Shown: piece after piece, positions 31,609 to 42,290 of the stretch
Layout: every line of letters begins with the position of its first letter
Numbering within the stretch: the first letter of the stretch is position 1
Source of the DNA: Puccinia triticina
Taxonomy: Eukaryota; Basidiomycota; Pucciniomycetes; Pucciniales; Pucciniaceae
Assembly: GCF_026914185.1 (NCBI RefSeq)
Contig: NC_070563.1
Span: forward strand, 6,345,001 to 6,409,000
Reading direction: 5' to 3'
Length of the DNA: 64,000 nt
The notes under the pieces: generated by a model
What the model was told of the DNA's origin: nothing
What the model saw: the letters and a program-made list of their open reading frames with translations, nothing else
Database searches by the model: none
Program-made: the position numbers and the translations under genes

Positions 31609-32440
31609 CTGGCTTAATTAAGCCTCTTGAACAGAGGGTCCGGGGGACCCCGCCCAGAGGGCTCTCCGCAGGAGAGGCTTACACCAAATGTCTGAAGTCT
31701 GGCAGGGAAAGGAAGGATATTCAACCCCAAAATCACTAAATAATTATTTAAAAATCAGTAAAATATTGTGTTTTGAATAATTGTTGGACATTTGGGTAAT
31801 CCCCCCCTCCATCACAAAAACACCAACTTCACTTGATGTAAGCCAAAAATGGGGGTCACTCACAGATTCTACTCATATCCAGCTACCAGTGCCTCCCAGA
31901 CCCCAAAAGTGTAACTTTTGAACTTTCCGGTGCAGAACTGATTTTGGAAAAGTGTCCAAGCTTTTTTCAAAACACAATATGTACAAAAAAACGGAATGGA
32001 CAGTTTCATTGGAGTGCTGATGCGCACCCTCACCCAAAATTTGCACAATTGAATTTCCTATCTGCAACAAAATGCAATACTACATGTGTAGGATCTGCGG
32101 GTTTGCGGATCCAGGATCCACCAGACATGATGGTTGTGCATCCTTAGTTTACATTTCTTCATGTTTATTTTTATTTTTAAAACATTAGTACAGTGCAAAT
32201 GGTTTGGATTGAGGAGATGAGACAAGTGCCAAAAGAAAGCTGAGGTCCAGAAGTATCTTTTGGCTCTGGGGCAGGTCCACAGGACCTGAGGGGGAGGCTG
32301 GCTGAGGTTCCCTCCAGCCATTTGTGATTTCTTTCCCATCCAAAATTTCGACATTACGCACAAGTCCCTCCCTGCGGGAGGGGCCGCTTCGCGGCCAGCC
32401 ACAGCGAGCCTCCCACCCGGTGGGACTTGTGTCAAGTTAG
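31609..32440. mobile_element. Hairpin-ended Mutator-like element, copy 2 (inverted orientation)
   Basis: Begins CTGGCTTAATTAAGCCTC and ends GACTTGTGTCAAGTTAG. The flanking 9-mers are AGGAATGGG (31600-31608) and AGGAATGGA (32441-32449), 8 of 9 matching. A hairpin sits at each end (CCTCTTGAACAGAGG / GAGGGGCCGCTTCGCGGCC). The interior is colinear, inverted, with copy 1 at 19272-20015. Confidence 0.8.
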
Positions 32441-32641
32441 AGGAATGGAGAGGGGGGGGGAGGTTGTAGCCCTCTTTTTGGAGGCACGGGCACTTTGCTC
32501 TCGCGCTTGTTGGTTTGCTCCTCATCAATTATCATCGTCTCAAACCATCGCACAAGCGAGGCGGAGAGAGGGAGGAGAGGTTCTTTACAAGGGCTAGGTT
32601 GTACAGCAACAGTCGGGCGGGATCAGTCGGATTCTTCGGCG

Positions 32642-33356
32642 CTAGGCGAGGCCTGCTTGACCTACATACGCGACAACACACCACCGGGGGGAAAACACAT
32701 CAGGTACAGAGTTTTTTGGGGGAGAGAGGAGGGGTGCGATGCGTACGCCTTGGCCGGGGCCGCCGAGTTCTTTGGTCAAGCCGTCGAACGGAAAGGTTCG
32801 TGGGACCTTTGATAGCGTCGGGGCCGTTCAAAAGATCAGTGGGGACGGCTAAAATTGAGGGGGGAGGCAAGACTGACGACGGGAGAGGAGGGGGCCAGGG
32901 AGGCGGCGGTGGCCAGGACGAGGCCCAAGCCTGTGAACGCCACCGCCAGATTGACTAGGGCCGAGGAGACGGAGATGCGGTGAACGTCGGGGGCCCAGAT
33001 GCCCATCATCTCTTCCTCCGCATGCAACTATCATCACATGCATACATTAGTTTCCGATAAGAGTAAGGGGGGAGGAGGGGACGGACGGGCTCGTCGAGGT
33101 TGCATCGTTCTTGCGGGTCGTCCCACTTAGCATAAGCGTTCCTCCACTGGCGAGAATACGAAGGCACGCGGGGGTATCCGAGGCCGTCGAGCTGGGGGTC
33201 CGGCTCGTCCAACGCCTTGTACTCGTATGCCGTCCGTTCCCTCGGCACCGAGATCTCCGAGCTGCTCGGCGTGATCAGCTGGCCGACATATCCTCGTCGA
33301 CTGGGCTGAAATGACGGGCCTCGTAGACGCAGTGCTCGGCCTAATCCTGCTCGCAT
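32642..33356 (-). CDS. Complex I NDUFB8 (ASHI)-like subunit, mitochondrial
   Basis: Exons 33356-33087, 33027-32878 and 32806 to a TAG at 32642 (3' end least certain). It starts MRAGLGRALRLRGPSFQPSRR, an Arg-rich, acid-free presequence, and the ATG has an AAAATG context. Conserved parts: DPQLDGLGYPRVP, KWDDPQERCNLDEP + LHAEEEMMGIWAPD, a single membrane span (ALVNLAVAFTGLGLVLATAA), then VPRTFPFDGLTKELGG. This matches the NDUFB8 layout: matrix part, DPLHEEE-like loop, one span, PR-YPFDGL-ELGG tail. It would be an accessory subunit of the respiratory NADH dehydrogenase in the inner membrane. Donors GTCCGT and GTCAGT are unusual in their third position. Confidence 0.65.
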
Positions 33357-33899
33357 TTTCTTCTCGGTCCGGTCCTGGTTGTGTGTGGTGGTGGGTGGTG
33401 CGTCCACCGGCCCTCGGGCTTCGCCAACTCTCGGATCCTCCACGCAGTCCGCATCCTCCTGCCGTCCGCAGCCTCCGCCACTCAAGTCTCAAGTCACACC
33501 CCGGATTACATAAAAGCTTTCATGTCTGCAGGGAAACCAACACCATAAGAAAGCCTCCAGAGCTGACTCATCAACCCCGCTAACACCCCAAAATGTTATT
33601 GAGTAAATGAGTTGTAATCATTGATTATGAAAAAAAAAATAGTAGCTATCTGTAACTAGTTTTTTTCACTCAATAAACATGTGATACTTTTTGCACAACT
33701 TGATTTTGTAAATACAAAGCCCTGGGTCCTGGGGGTTTAATCTGGCTGATAAATTCAAATTTTGAGTGTAAAATTCAAATTTACAAAAAAAAACCAATGG
33801 AATTTGGAATAACATGTCTGCCCACCGCTGCAAGCATTCCGCCTCTCAGGAAAAAGATAGCCACAAAGCATATTGATCCAGAGAATGGAGTCATGGACC
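33357..33899. other. Upstream region of the NDUFB8-like gene, otherwise empty
   Basis: GC-rich to about 33500, then AT-rich with direct repeats of AAATTCAAATTT (33750-33785). No gene recognised. Confidence 0.4.
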
Positions 33900-34378
33900 T
33901 TTAATGGGAAGACCACTACAGTGGTGTGGAGCTTTTTGAGTCAGAGAAACAATTGCTGAAGAAACTGGCCCTCCCAGGATGTTGCCCACTCTGTGAGTCA
34001 TGAACAGGATGCCATAGCTGCAGAACAATAAATCCAGATCTGCTGCCAGGAGCATCATGGATGATGAAAGTGGGATTAGAATTTGAGGAAAGGTGGAGGT
34101 GAATTTTGTTCATCAGTTTCTTCTTTTATTGTTTTGAAATACCAGCTAGAAATGTAACAGGAGTGCGCTTTGGGAAATGTAAAAGGAGTGTGGATCCAAA
34201 TTTCCTCATCAATATCCGAGTTTAGGTAGGATGCTATGAAATCAAAGAAGTAAACTGGCCATTCATTAGCAATTTTCAGGTTCAGCAGCAAACTCATGGA
34301 TGCAAAGGTTGCGGTTGGTGCAAGAGTCTCCTTGAAATCCTTCCCCTCAACCTGCACAAAGCTGAAAGAATTTAACAA
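33900..34378 (-). pseudogene. Ty1/copia reverse transcriptase remnant
   Basis: Minus-strand frame 34378-34076 contains VEGKDFKETLAPTATFASM, then a VYFFDFIASYLNSDIDEEIW stretch. This is the copia RT core (normally VxGxDYxETFAPTAxxxS and the FDFxxAYLNxxIDEExW block). A stop follows, and relics continue to about 33935. No LTR identified. Confidence 0.75.
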
Positions 34379-37057
34379 ACTAAGATTTATATTTTGTTAG
34401 ACTTTAATTTTAACAACCTGTTGCTGAGACATAGCCCTGATGTAGATGAGAAGCACAAGTACCTAAGAGAAGTCTTTAGGCTGTATTCTAGGTAGTAAAT
34501 AAATAAGAGAAAGAAACAATTTTCATGTGTAATCCACTACGTGGTCTGCTGCAAATCATAGCAACTAATGATTTGTCTTCTTTCTCTAGTTATTTAGGTA
34601 GAAATGAGTGTCCTTACTGAGTTGGGTTTTGTTAACCTCACAACCTATGGGCCTTTTAAGTGAGACAACATAAAAGAGAAGCTGTGTGATCTGTGATACA
34701 ATGGCACTATTGGCTCTGTGCCTTTGGTCTCTTTTTGCTTGGTTTGAATCTTTGTCACTCACAGGTTTCTCTTACCAACAGTAAGTTGGTCTTGGTGGTC
34801 AATTTGATATGTTCTGTGACTTTTTCTACATAGGTGTCTAATCATTTGCTTATAGGAGATAAATTAGCAGCTCACCTTTGGTGCTCAGGGATACATATTC
34901 TCTCCATGGATTCCTGGTGGCCAGTATTTGACTCAAGTCTTGTTTTGCGTCCTGCAGCTGTACCTGAATGCATCAGATGTTTTGGCCCGCATGCACGGTC
35001 TTTTGGATTGCGGATACGGACAAGCTTTTCTCCCTGCATTCCACAGCTTTTGGGGCGTGCAGTACCTTCCTCACTTTGTGAGGTCTGCAGTGCTAAGAGC
35101 GAGGCTTCCCCCCAAAAAGAGCGTTTTAAGGAGTCCGCTGGCCGCATGTCTTGTTTGGTAGCCGGCTCAAAACCCATGATGCCCACTCAGAAAAGCAAAG
35201 CGCTAAAACCACTGGGGAAGCTTGCTGAAGCTCATCGCTGATACTGCTTGATTGCAGCATTCCACAACCCCATCCTGGGAATGGTGGCATGGCAAACTAC
35301 ACCGGGCTTGTATTCCCCTGGATTTCAAAAATTCAACCACAATCTTGTGAGCAAATTCTCCACTGTTGTGTCTGGGGAGTACTTTCCTTTCCTTTCTGTC
35401 TCCATGAAATATTCACGCCATAAATGATATGTATGTGTTTGTTAGGCATAATAGTGATTTCATTCTAACTGCAAACAAAATCTTGTATACACAATTAAAC
35501 ACAATGATCACTTGACTACAAGTGACATGAAATAGTAAAAAGGCCCCTTTGTACTTTGCTGTGTCACCTGCAGACAAGTGATCATTGTTTTTTCCTGGTG
35601 CAAGGCATAACTATTTGGATTTTTTAAGTCTCAACCGGCACCAGACCCATCAGATCTACATTGAGGGTCTCCTGTGGGAAGACTGGCCGATTTGACGAAG
35701 CTAAAGAGTTGGACCTGTTGCTGTTATGTGTTGCCAACCCTGGACCGCAGATCTGGCCGGCATCTTCTGAGTGAGACCACACAGCGCCCTCTGGTGGCCC
35801 GATTGCCGGATCGAATGCACGCGTGTGTGGCCAAAAAGGGAGTGCCGAAGCCGCAAGCCTTTGGCTTCCCGCCGCCATGTGAAGCGGGGAGAGCTCTCAA
35901 TCAGAGACTCAAAGTGTCCTCCAGTACGGACTTCGAATACAAAATGGCTGGCTCTTTACAGACGTCCGGCCTCTGTCTGTCTCCCTTGCCCCACCTACAC
36001 TCGTCTCTCCTCTCCTTGGCAGCAGGCACAATCCAGCCCGGGCATCCGAGCCGGGTGCTGAAGGCAGGCGGCCGCGGCTCATCATTTGCCTGGACAGTGG
36101 CTTCCAACCGCTGGTGTTAATTCCAAGGATTCAGCTCTTCCCCTCCCCACTGTGTCCCTGCACTCTGAGAGCTCAGCGCCCACATGTGTTTCATCTCAGC
36201 CTCCTCCGTCTGCCCATTTTTCCCATGTTGTGTCTCTCAAGCTCAACGACATGAATGGTGAAAAGGGTAACACTGATCATGATGATGCCGAGTTGCCCAG
36301 CCCACATAGGCGATGGGACGAGCTGCAGTGTTCCGGCAGCGTTGCGGCGGATGGCGGTAGTGCGCCCTGAGAGCAAGCCGGACAAGCGCAGGGTTGGTGC
36401 AAGTGGGAGTGCAACGGGCTGTCCAGCACGGGAGGTGTGCTAGCCGAACTATGAAGCCCCTCAAACGGAGGCCCAGAGGGGATCTCTGTAGCCAGTTCTT
36501 ACGACGTACATCTTGCCTGAGAGGCTGGCCTTTCGGGGCTGGTGACGCCCGTTTCTCCTTCCGCCCTTCCGCCCAGCAAGAACTAGCCCGCCTCTGCTGA
36601 GGAGCCCTGGACGGCCAAGACAGCTGAGCGCTTGTCCTTGCGAAATTAGGAGTGGATGCAGGCGCTCGAGCGGCCGAGGCATCTTAGCCAGAGCTCAGCG
36701 AGCCTGGGCCCAGTGTACTTGAATTGAACAACCATACCTCCATGGCCAGGTCACACAGCCCAAGCAACCCCGAAAATCCTTTGAACGGTCATGGGACAAG
36801 GATGATAGGACTGCGCAGCATGACCTTTGCAAGATTGGGATCTCTCAGCGCAGGTTGGGGCCACCAAGTGCCTGCTTCGGAGGCCAGCCCAGGCTGTGCC
36901 AGGGCCCTTGTGAGGGAAGCGTGAGTGAGCATGGATAGATTGGATCGCGACGCGCTTCAGGATGCATGTATGTGAAAGCACCACACCGAACGGCGCCAAG
37001 GAGTACAGCAGAGGGGATATTAAACGGGGCAGCAAAGAGAGCGAAAGGGGAGGGGTT
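34379..37057. other. 2.7-kb region without an assigned gene
   Basis: 34379-35640 is AT-rich, likely retroelement debris. 34960-36120 holds chance ORFs up to 148 codons in overlapping frames with no shared motif. 36100-36960 is GC-richer and lacks an exon chain. It ends in the 3' flank of the J-domain gene. Nothing here meets my threshold for a gene. Confidence 0.35.
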
Positions 37058-37812
37058 TTAGATGACGGCGGCGGCGCGTTGGCGGCGGTAGCGGTCGTGG
37101 ACGGTGCCGTCGAGGTCGACGGTGCGGGACTTGACCTCGCGACTGAGGCTGGTGGAGCCGTCGTGTTGGCGCTCGAAGCGGATGATGACCTCCTTGAAGG
37201 CGCTGCCGAGTCCGTTCTGCTTTGGGCCGCTTGGACCGGGGGGATACTCGGGGACGAGGGTTGCGGCTCTGGGCCGATGGTGACGGGGGGCGTCGGCGGG
37301 CCGGGGGGCTGGGATGGAAGGACGGCGCGGGGGGCCGGGGGACGGGTAGCGGAACAAGCGCGGCGGGTCGTGCGGGGGCGGAGGATGGAGGAAGGCGTGG
37401 GAGGCGCGGCGGGATGGGGGGCCGTAGGCTCTGTCGTCGGCCGTGGGACTAGCACACCACATCTCGGGGGGCCCGCCGGCGGAGCGGGGGCGTCCGGGGC
37501 GCGGGGCGCGGCCGGGGTGGTCGGCCGCGTCGGCGCTGCGGACGGTGGCCGAGCGGTGGACGGGGCAGGCGGGGTCGAGGAGGATGGGCTCGGTGTGGGA
37601 CTTGCGGGCGGCGGCGCGCCGCGCGGGCTCCCGGGCGCCGAGCCCGTCGACCAGCCCGTCCAGACTCTGGCCCCAGGCGCGCTCGAAGGTCAGGTACGGG
37701 TCGGGGGCCGAGCTGGACATGTCTCGGGCGTGGCCGGGGTGGAAAGGGGCGGTGGTGGAGCAGGTGGGGCCTTGAGGGGCGGGGCGAGCCTGGGCTCTGG
37801 ACGAAGAAGGGA

Positions 37813-37855
<43 letters not shown>

Positions 37856-38647
37856 GGGTCGGCTGGGGGGTTGGGTTTGTGGGTGGAGACCCATGGTGAG
37901 GATGAAGTCGAGCGAGTCGAGGTCTTTGAGGTTGATTTTCTGGGTGAACGGTTTATGCTGGTGTGGTGTGGGAGCGGCGGGCTGGTGGTGATGGGGGGAG
38001 GTGTGGCGGAGGGGCTGGCGGAGGGCGGGGTTCTTGGCGGAAGAAGAGGAGGACATCGGGTCGTGGACGGAGGGGGCAGCTGAGCGGGGTGGGCCGGCGG
38101 GGACGACGGAGGGGGGGCGACGGCTGGGCGGGGGCACGTGTCTGGGGGCCTCGCCGGGGTAGGCGAAGAGGTCGAAGGTGGAGGAGCGCTTGGGCTGGTG
38201 GTTGGCGGGGCGGGTGTTGGACTGCTGGCTGGCGGGGCGGGGCGGGTAGTCGGTGGCGGAGGAGTGGAGGGCGATGGTGCTGGCCACCTTCAGATCGTAC
38301 TTGCGCCGCTTGGCCGCTGGACACCAAGACAGAGATGTCAGCGTCTGGCAGTCAGTGGATGGGGGTTAGGAGTACTCAGACGGTCTCTGAGGACTTCGTA
38401 TGCCTCGGCCAGTTTCTGGAACTTGTTGGTCGACTGCGTCTGCGAGTCGTTGGGGTTCCGATCGGGGTGGTGGATGAGCGCCTGCGGGTGGGAGTGGGGG
38501 CAGTTGCTGTTAGTTTGGGTGGGGGGCTGCCCAGTGGTGGGTGCTGCTGACCTGGCGCTTGTAGGCTTTCTCGATCTCCTTGGGGCTTGCATCCTGGGGG
38601 ATGTCGAGCAGGGTGTAGTAGGTGCGTGGCTGGTGGCTGCTGGTCAT
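37058..38647 (-). CDS. J-domain (DnaJ/Hsp40) protein with long disordered C-terminus
   Basis: Exons 38647-38552, 38481-38382, 38316-37058; 484 aa. The J domain occupies about residues 8-75: YYTLLDIPQDASPKEIEKAYKR, then HHPDRNP containing the invariant HPD, then FQKLAEAYEVLRDPAKRRKYD. The remaining 400 residues are Pro/Ser/Arg-rich and look disordered, with a run of 14 Asn at about residue 220 (37814-37856, identical AAC codons) and no zinc finger or client-binding domain. Thus a class C J protein, which stimulates an Hsp70; partner and compartment unknown. Near the C-terminus, FKEVIIRFERQHDGSTSL is a more ordered, probably conserved patch. Introns start GTCAGC and GTCTGA. Confidence 0.85.
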
Positions 38648-38925
38648 CGCTGGGCTGGTTGTTCCTCCTGGGGCATTTATCTGTTGAAGTGGTGTTAGTC
38701 TTTCGAGTGAGGCTCTCGATCGATCGAGGGAGGGTGTTGTTGGCTGGAGAAAAGGCTGGCTGCTGACTGTGGAGCTGGCTGCTGATCGGGCGAGCGGGTA
38801 CCAGCTGACCGACACCTGCATACAGCCAGCCAAACTGCAACAAGGTTCACCCGCCTGTCAACATAACCCCAGACTATTGCATCATCATTACCCGACAGCC
38901 GGAGCAAACTAGCCAGCAGACAACC
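38648..38925. promoter_or_regulatory. Divergent upstream region of the J-domain gene
   Basis: Short intergenic segment between the J-domain start and the plus-strand ORF at 38926. Pyrimidine/purine-skewed, with CGATCGATCG at 38727-38736. No motif assigned. Confidence 0.3.
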
Positions 38926-39357
38926 ATGGGAGAAACTAAGCCAGCAGGGCGCAGGAGGAGCTTCTGCTTGGCGAACATCACAGGAACCATCCTACTCCTA
39001 GCTCCAACCACTCTGGGTTTTCCTTGGGCCTCCCGAGCTCGCATCACTCGGCCAGCCCTATCCCAAGCCAGCCGATATCACGACCGGCTCCAATCGAGAG
39101 CGGTGTCATCCGCTTGGGGGAGACGGACAGCCACGAACCTTGATGCGCCTCACACAGGCTTCGCCAGCAATCGGCGCATCCTCTCGGATCGAGATCCCGC
39201 CAGCCCAGAGGGTCCTTCCAGTCTACCCCGCCCAGCATCCGTGCCCCCGCGCCGCATCCCCCCACCGGCCGGGTCCCCACACTGTGCTCACACTCATCCC
39301 TGGGGAACCCAACCGGACCGCCCATTCAAACCCATCATCGCGCGCCTCAAACCCTAG
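38926..39357 (+). CDS. Hypothetical protein truncated by a MULE insertion
   Basis: 144-codon frame with a basic N-terminus then a hydrophobic segment (FCLANITGTILLLAPTTLG) resembling a signal sequence, followed by an Arg/Pro/Ser-rich body. No family recognised. Its TAG stop (39355-39357) lies inside the inserted Mutator-like element that begins at 39354, so the original C-terminus, if this is a gene, was different. Divergent to the J-domain gene. May also be a chance ORF in GC-rich DNA. Confidence 0.3.
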   Translation: MGETKPAGRRRSFCLANITGTILLLAPTTLGFPWASRARITRPALSQASRYHDRLQSRAVSSAWGRRTATNLDAPHTGFASNRRILSDRDPASPEGPSSLPRPASVPPRRIPPPAGSPHCAHTHPWGTQPDRPFKPIIARLKP

Positions 39358-39725
39358 CTTGACTAAGCCTCTCGAACGGAGCGTCCGGGGGACCCTGCCC
39401 GGAGGGCCCTCCGTAGGAGAGGCTTATACACCTAATGTCAGAAATCTGGCAGACAAAGGAAGGATTTTCAATCCTAAAAACACAAAAACACATTTTAAAA
39501 TTCACCAAAATATGTACAAGAAAAAACTGAATTGACAGTTTTCTTGGTAGTACTGATGGGCACCCTCCCCCAAGTTTTTGTGGCATGAACTCCAAAACTG
39601 ATTGAAGGAATCCATTTTGGAGGTCAAAGGAATCCTGGAGGATATTCCATTGCACTGAAGATCCAATTTTGGATTTTCTGATAATATGCACAATTGAATA
39701 TCCTATCTGCAACAATTGGGTGGCT

Positions 39726-41131
39726 ACACGGCAGTTGCGCGGATTAAGGTTTTGCCCGTTGAAACTGCCGTCAAAGACAAAAGACCCGCCTGATTGACCG
39801 CCCACCTGTCGGCCTCCCGTCAGCCGTCAAACTGCCAGCCGAATTAACAGTCATACAGCCGGCACTTGACTTCAGGCAAGTTTAACATAACTTGCCTGGG
39901 GTTGGTTTGCCGACAAACGCGCTTGTGCTGGCCTCCAGGCTAACCCAAAAAAAAGGGCAGAGGGGGCCAAGACAAAGTCCGCCCATCAGAGGGACACGTC
40001 ATCCTCGGCCCTCGCCCATCCACCCGCCTCATTTTCTCTAAGTCCGCTCATCGGATCACCGCCACCCTCCATCTCCCCACCCTCACCAACCCACATCCTC
40101 AGATGTGTCCCTCTGCGCCTGCCTCCTCCTTGCCCGGCCCACACCTCATCCACAGCACGCCCACCTCCACATCACATCCTCCATCCATTGAGCTCCGCAC
40201 CTCGCTCGGCTCCTTCCAAGCCTTGTTCCCCCAACTATTGCTCTTCCTCAACACCCACGATGGATCAGGGATTGGGGCGATCTTCCGGGCGGATCTGAAG
40301 CAGTCGAAGCAGAGCAGTGCAAAGTTCAGGATGACGGAGCGAGTCTCAATCAATAGCTTTAATGATAACTTTTATTTCGTCAAGTTTGATTGGGACAGAG
40401 AAATCATCGGCAGGTTGACTATCAAGCGGAATTCCAACCCATTCTGGAGCAAAGGATTCAAATTTTTGTAAGCATAATCATCTGCCCTTGTCGCTCTCTT
40501 TAGCAAATCGCAGCTGCTTTTGTTTTCTTAGACCACACAAAAAGCTGCAAGGCTAATCTTGCTCTTTTGTCTTTTGAAAGGGAAATCGGCTCGTTCAAAA
40601 CGCCACTGATTTTAAACATTTACCAAGTATTCCGCGATATCTCTCCCTTTTCACTATCTCTCCTTCCCTCCCTAGCATGTATTCCGAAAAAGAAAAGCTA
40701 AAAAAAAAATGATAAAAGATAAAAAAAAAAAACGATATAAAAAAAAAACATTTAAAAATGCAATAAAATACAAAAAAATACAAAAAAAGAGCCCTGGTGG
40801 CCGTTAAAACAAAACTGAAAGTGCCTGTGAGCTATCCTGAGAGTTCGGCCGGCAAGCTGCCGGTGGTGTGTGGTTGAATGGTGGTCGAACGGTCGGCAAG
40901 CAGCCCTGACCGCTTTTGTAGGGGGGCTTGGGTTGGACGGCGTGTTGCCGGACGGGTTGATGTGCCCTTACTTTTGCCAGCGGGTTGTCCGCTTGCGCAT
41001 TGGCGGGGGTGCCGCCAAGTTCGGCGGTCCGCTTGACGGTTGACGGGAGGCCGGCATGCGAACGGTCAACACTGGCTGGGGGGGAACCGTCAAATTGACG
41101 GCCGAACTTTGGCCGGATTGGCGGCGATGTG
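39726..41131. mobile_element. 1.4-kb GC-rich insertion nested in MULE copy 3
   Basis: Left edge CACGGCAGTTGCGCGG, right edge reverse complement CACAGCGGTTCCACATCG, with TA next to both. Subterminal blocks are crowded with GCCGTCAA, GCCGGC and TTGACGGC phrases. It contains a 122-codon ORF (40103-40471) and an A-rich run (about 40690-40790). The ORF may be a captured gene piece. Superfamily not determined. Confidence 0.55.
40103..40471 (+). CDS. ORF inside the nested element, unrecognised
   Basis: 122 codons; the N-terminal half is Pro/Ser-rich, the C-terminal half (RVSINSFNDNFYFVKFDWDR...) has a more protein-like composition. No start context or splice partners stand out and no family is recognised. 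Could be a fragment of a host gene carried by the element. Confidence 0.25.
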   Translation: MCPSAPASSLPGPHLIHSTPTSTSHPPSIELRTSLGSFQALFPQLLLFLNTHDGSGIGAIFRADLKQSKQSSAKFRMTERVSINSFNDNFYFVKFDWDREIIGRLTIKRNSNPFWSKGFKFL

Positions 41132-41539
41132 GAACCGCTGTGTAGAGGTGTAGGATCTGCAGATATCTACAGGCTTGTGAATCCAATATGCACAAGGCAT
41201 TATGGTTGTAATTCCTTGGCTTACATTCCTTTGTGTTTTTTATTTTATTTTTAAAACATTAGTACAGCAAAAATGATAAGGATTGGGGAGATGAGACCAG
41301 CACCATTTGAAAGCTGAGATTGAGAAGTGTAATTTGGCTCCGGGGAAGGTCCACAGGACCTGAGGGGGAGGCTGGCTGAGGCTTAATATTTTCCCTCCAG
41401 CCATTTGTGGCTTCTTTCCCAGCCAAAATTTCAACATTACATGCAAGTCTCTCCCTGCGGGAGGGGCCGCTTTTTGGCCAGCCACACCAAGCCTCCCACC
41501 AGGGGGGACTTGTGTTAAGTTAGCCTCAAACCAAACTCA

Positions 41540-41715
41540 TCTAAAAACCTCCCCATGGGCTGGCCTGGGAATTGATTCCTCTCAATGACCGGTCTATTCC
41601 AGTAATTGAGAGGGATGTGTCCTCTTGATGACCGGAATGCCAGTCATTGAGAAAGATGTATCCTCTTGATGACCGGTCTATACTGGTCGTTGAGAGGATT
41701 GATTCCTCTGGATGG
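41540..41715. repeat. Palindromic CCGGTCAT satellite, short array
   Basis: Units alternate orientation: CTCAATGACCGG...CCAGTAATTGAGAGG, CTCTTGATGACCGG...CCAGTCATTGAGAAAG, CTCTTGATGACCGG...CTGGTCGTTGAGAGG. The period is about 55 bp with a near-palindromic core. The same motif lies at 1.1, 51.1 and 62.0 kb. Confidence 0.8.
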
Positions 41716-42091
41716 CTGGAGTGTCTCAACCCGGCCACCTGTCACCGCAAAGCAGCACCCCCCGTGTGTGGATAGTTTTTCAGGGGGAGCTGGTGGCGCG
41801 CACGGAGGGGGGCCCAACTTCAAGTGAAGTTGAGTCAACAGAAATCTCTGTGCTCAACAAGTTTCCCTCTGTGCACAAAGTAAATCTGTTTTAGATTGGT
41901 TGAGTGCATCCCAGTTAAACTGGGATGAATTCATCCCAGCCAAACATGCTGTCAGTGTAGGTGACTATAATGAGCGCAACAGAACTGAATGCTCAACTGT
42001 CATCACCATGCTTGTGATCATCCTGGCCAAGATGAAGAGAAAGCCATACCATACAACAATCTTCTGTTTTCCGGCACCAATTATACAGCTT
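41716..42091. other. Spacer, nothing recognised
   Basis: Short ORFs only; contains a direct CATCCCAG repeat (41907-41939). Confidence 0.4.
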
Positions 42092-42290
42092 CAATAACAG
42101 ATTGTGCTTCAAGGAACACTCCAATAACAGAGTGTGCTTCAAGGAACACTCCAATAACAGAATGTGCTTCAAGGAACACTCCAATAACAGAATGTGCTTC
42201 AAAGAACACTCCAATAACAGAGTGTGCTTCAAGGAACACTCCAATCACAGAATGTGCTTCAAAGAACACTCCTATAACAGGGTCTGCTTT
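42092..42290. repeat. 30-bp minisatellite, about 6.5 copies
   Basis: Unit CAATAACAGARTGTGCTTCA plus AGGAACACTC, 30 bp, so every frame stays open across it and reads as a ten-residue repeat (TITECASRNT in one frame). Degenerate echoes (GAGTGTGCTTTGGCACACTC) continue to about 42410 and recur at 28465, 44300 and 56325, so the unit probably comes from the end of some transposon. Confidence 0.9.

Larger units (their letters stand above)
39354..41523. mobile_element. Hairpin-ended Mutator-like element, copy 3 (9-bp duplication CCTCAAACC), with nested insertion
   Basis: Starts CTAGCTTGACTAAGCCTC and ends GACTTGTGTTAAGTTAG. CCTCAAACC is perfectly duplicated at 39345-39353 and 41524-41532. Hairpins at both ends as in copies 1 and 2, and the outer interior (39354-39725 and 41132-41523) is colinear with copy 1. 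At the point equal to about 19655 of copy 1 it is interrupted by another 1.4-kb element. Confidence 0.9.

Noticed and set aside
34834..35241. 135-codon plus-strand ORF
   Set aside because: No family features; overlapping frames on both strands are equally open.
35674..36120. 148-codon plus-strand ORF
   Set aside because: No motif and no splice partners; GC-rich chance frame.
36962..38083. 373-codon plus-strand ORF, Gly/Val/Arg-rich
   Set aside because: Shadow of the GC-rich third exon of the J-domain gene.
37963..38698. Two overlapping Gly/Trp/Arg-rich plus-strand ORFs
   Set aside because: Antisense to the J-domain exons; composition is that of reversed Pro/Ser codons.
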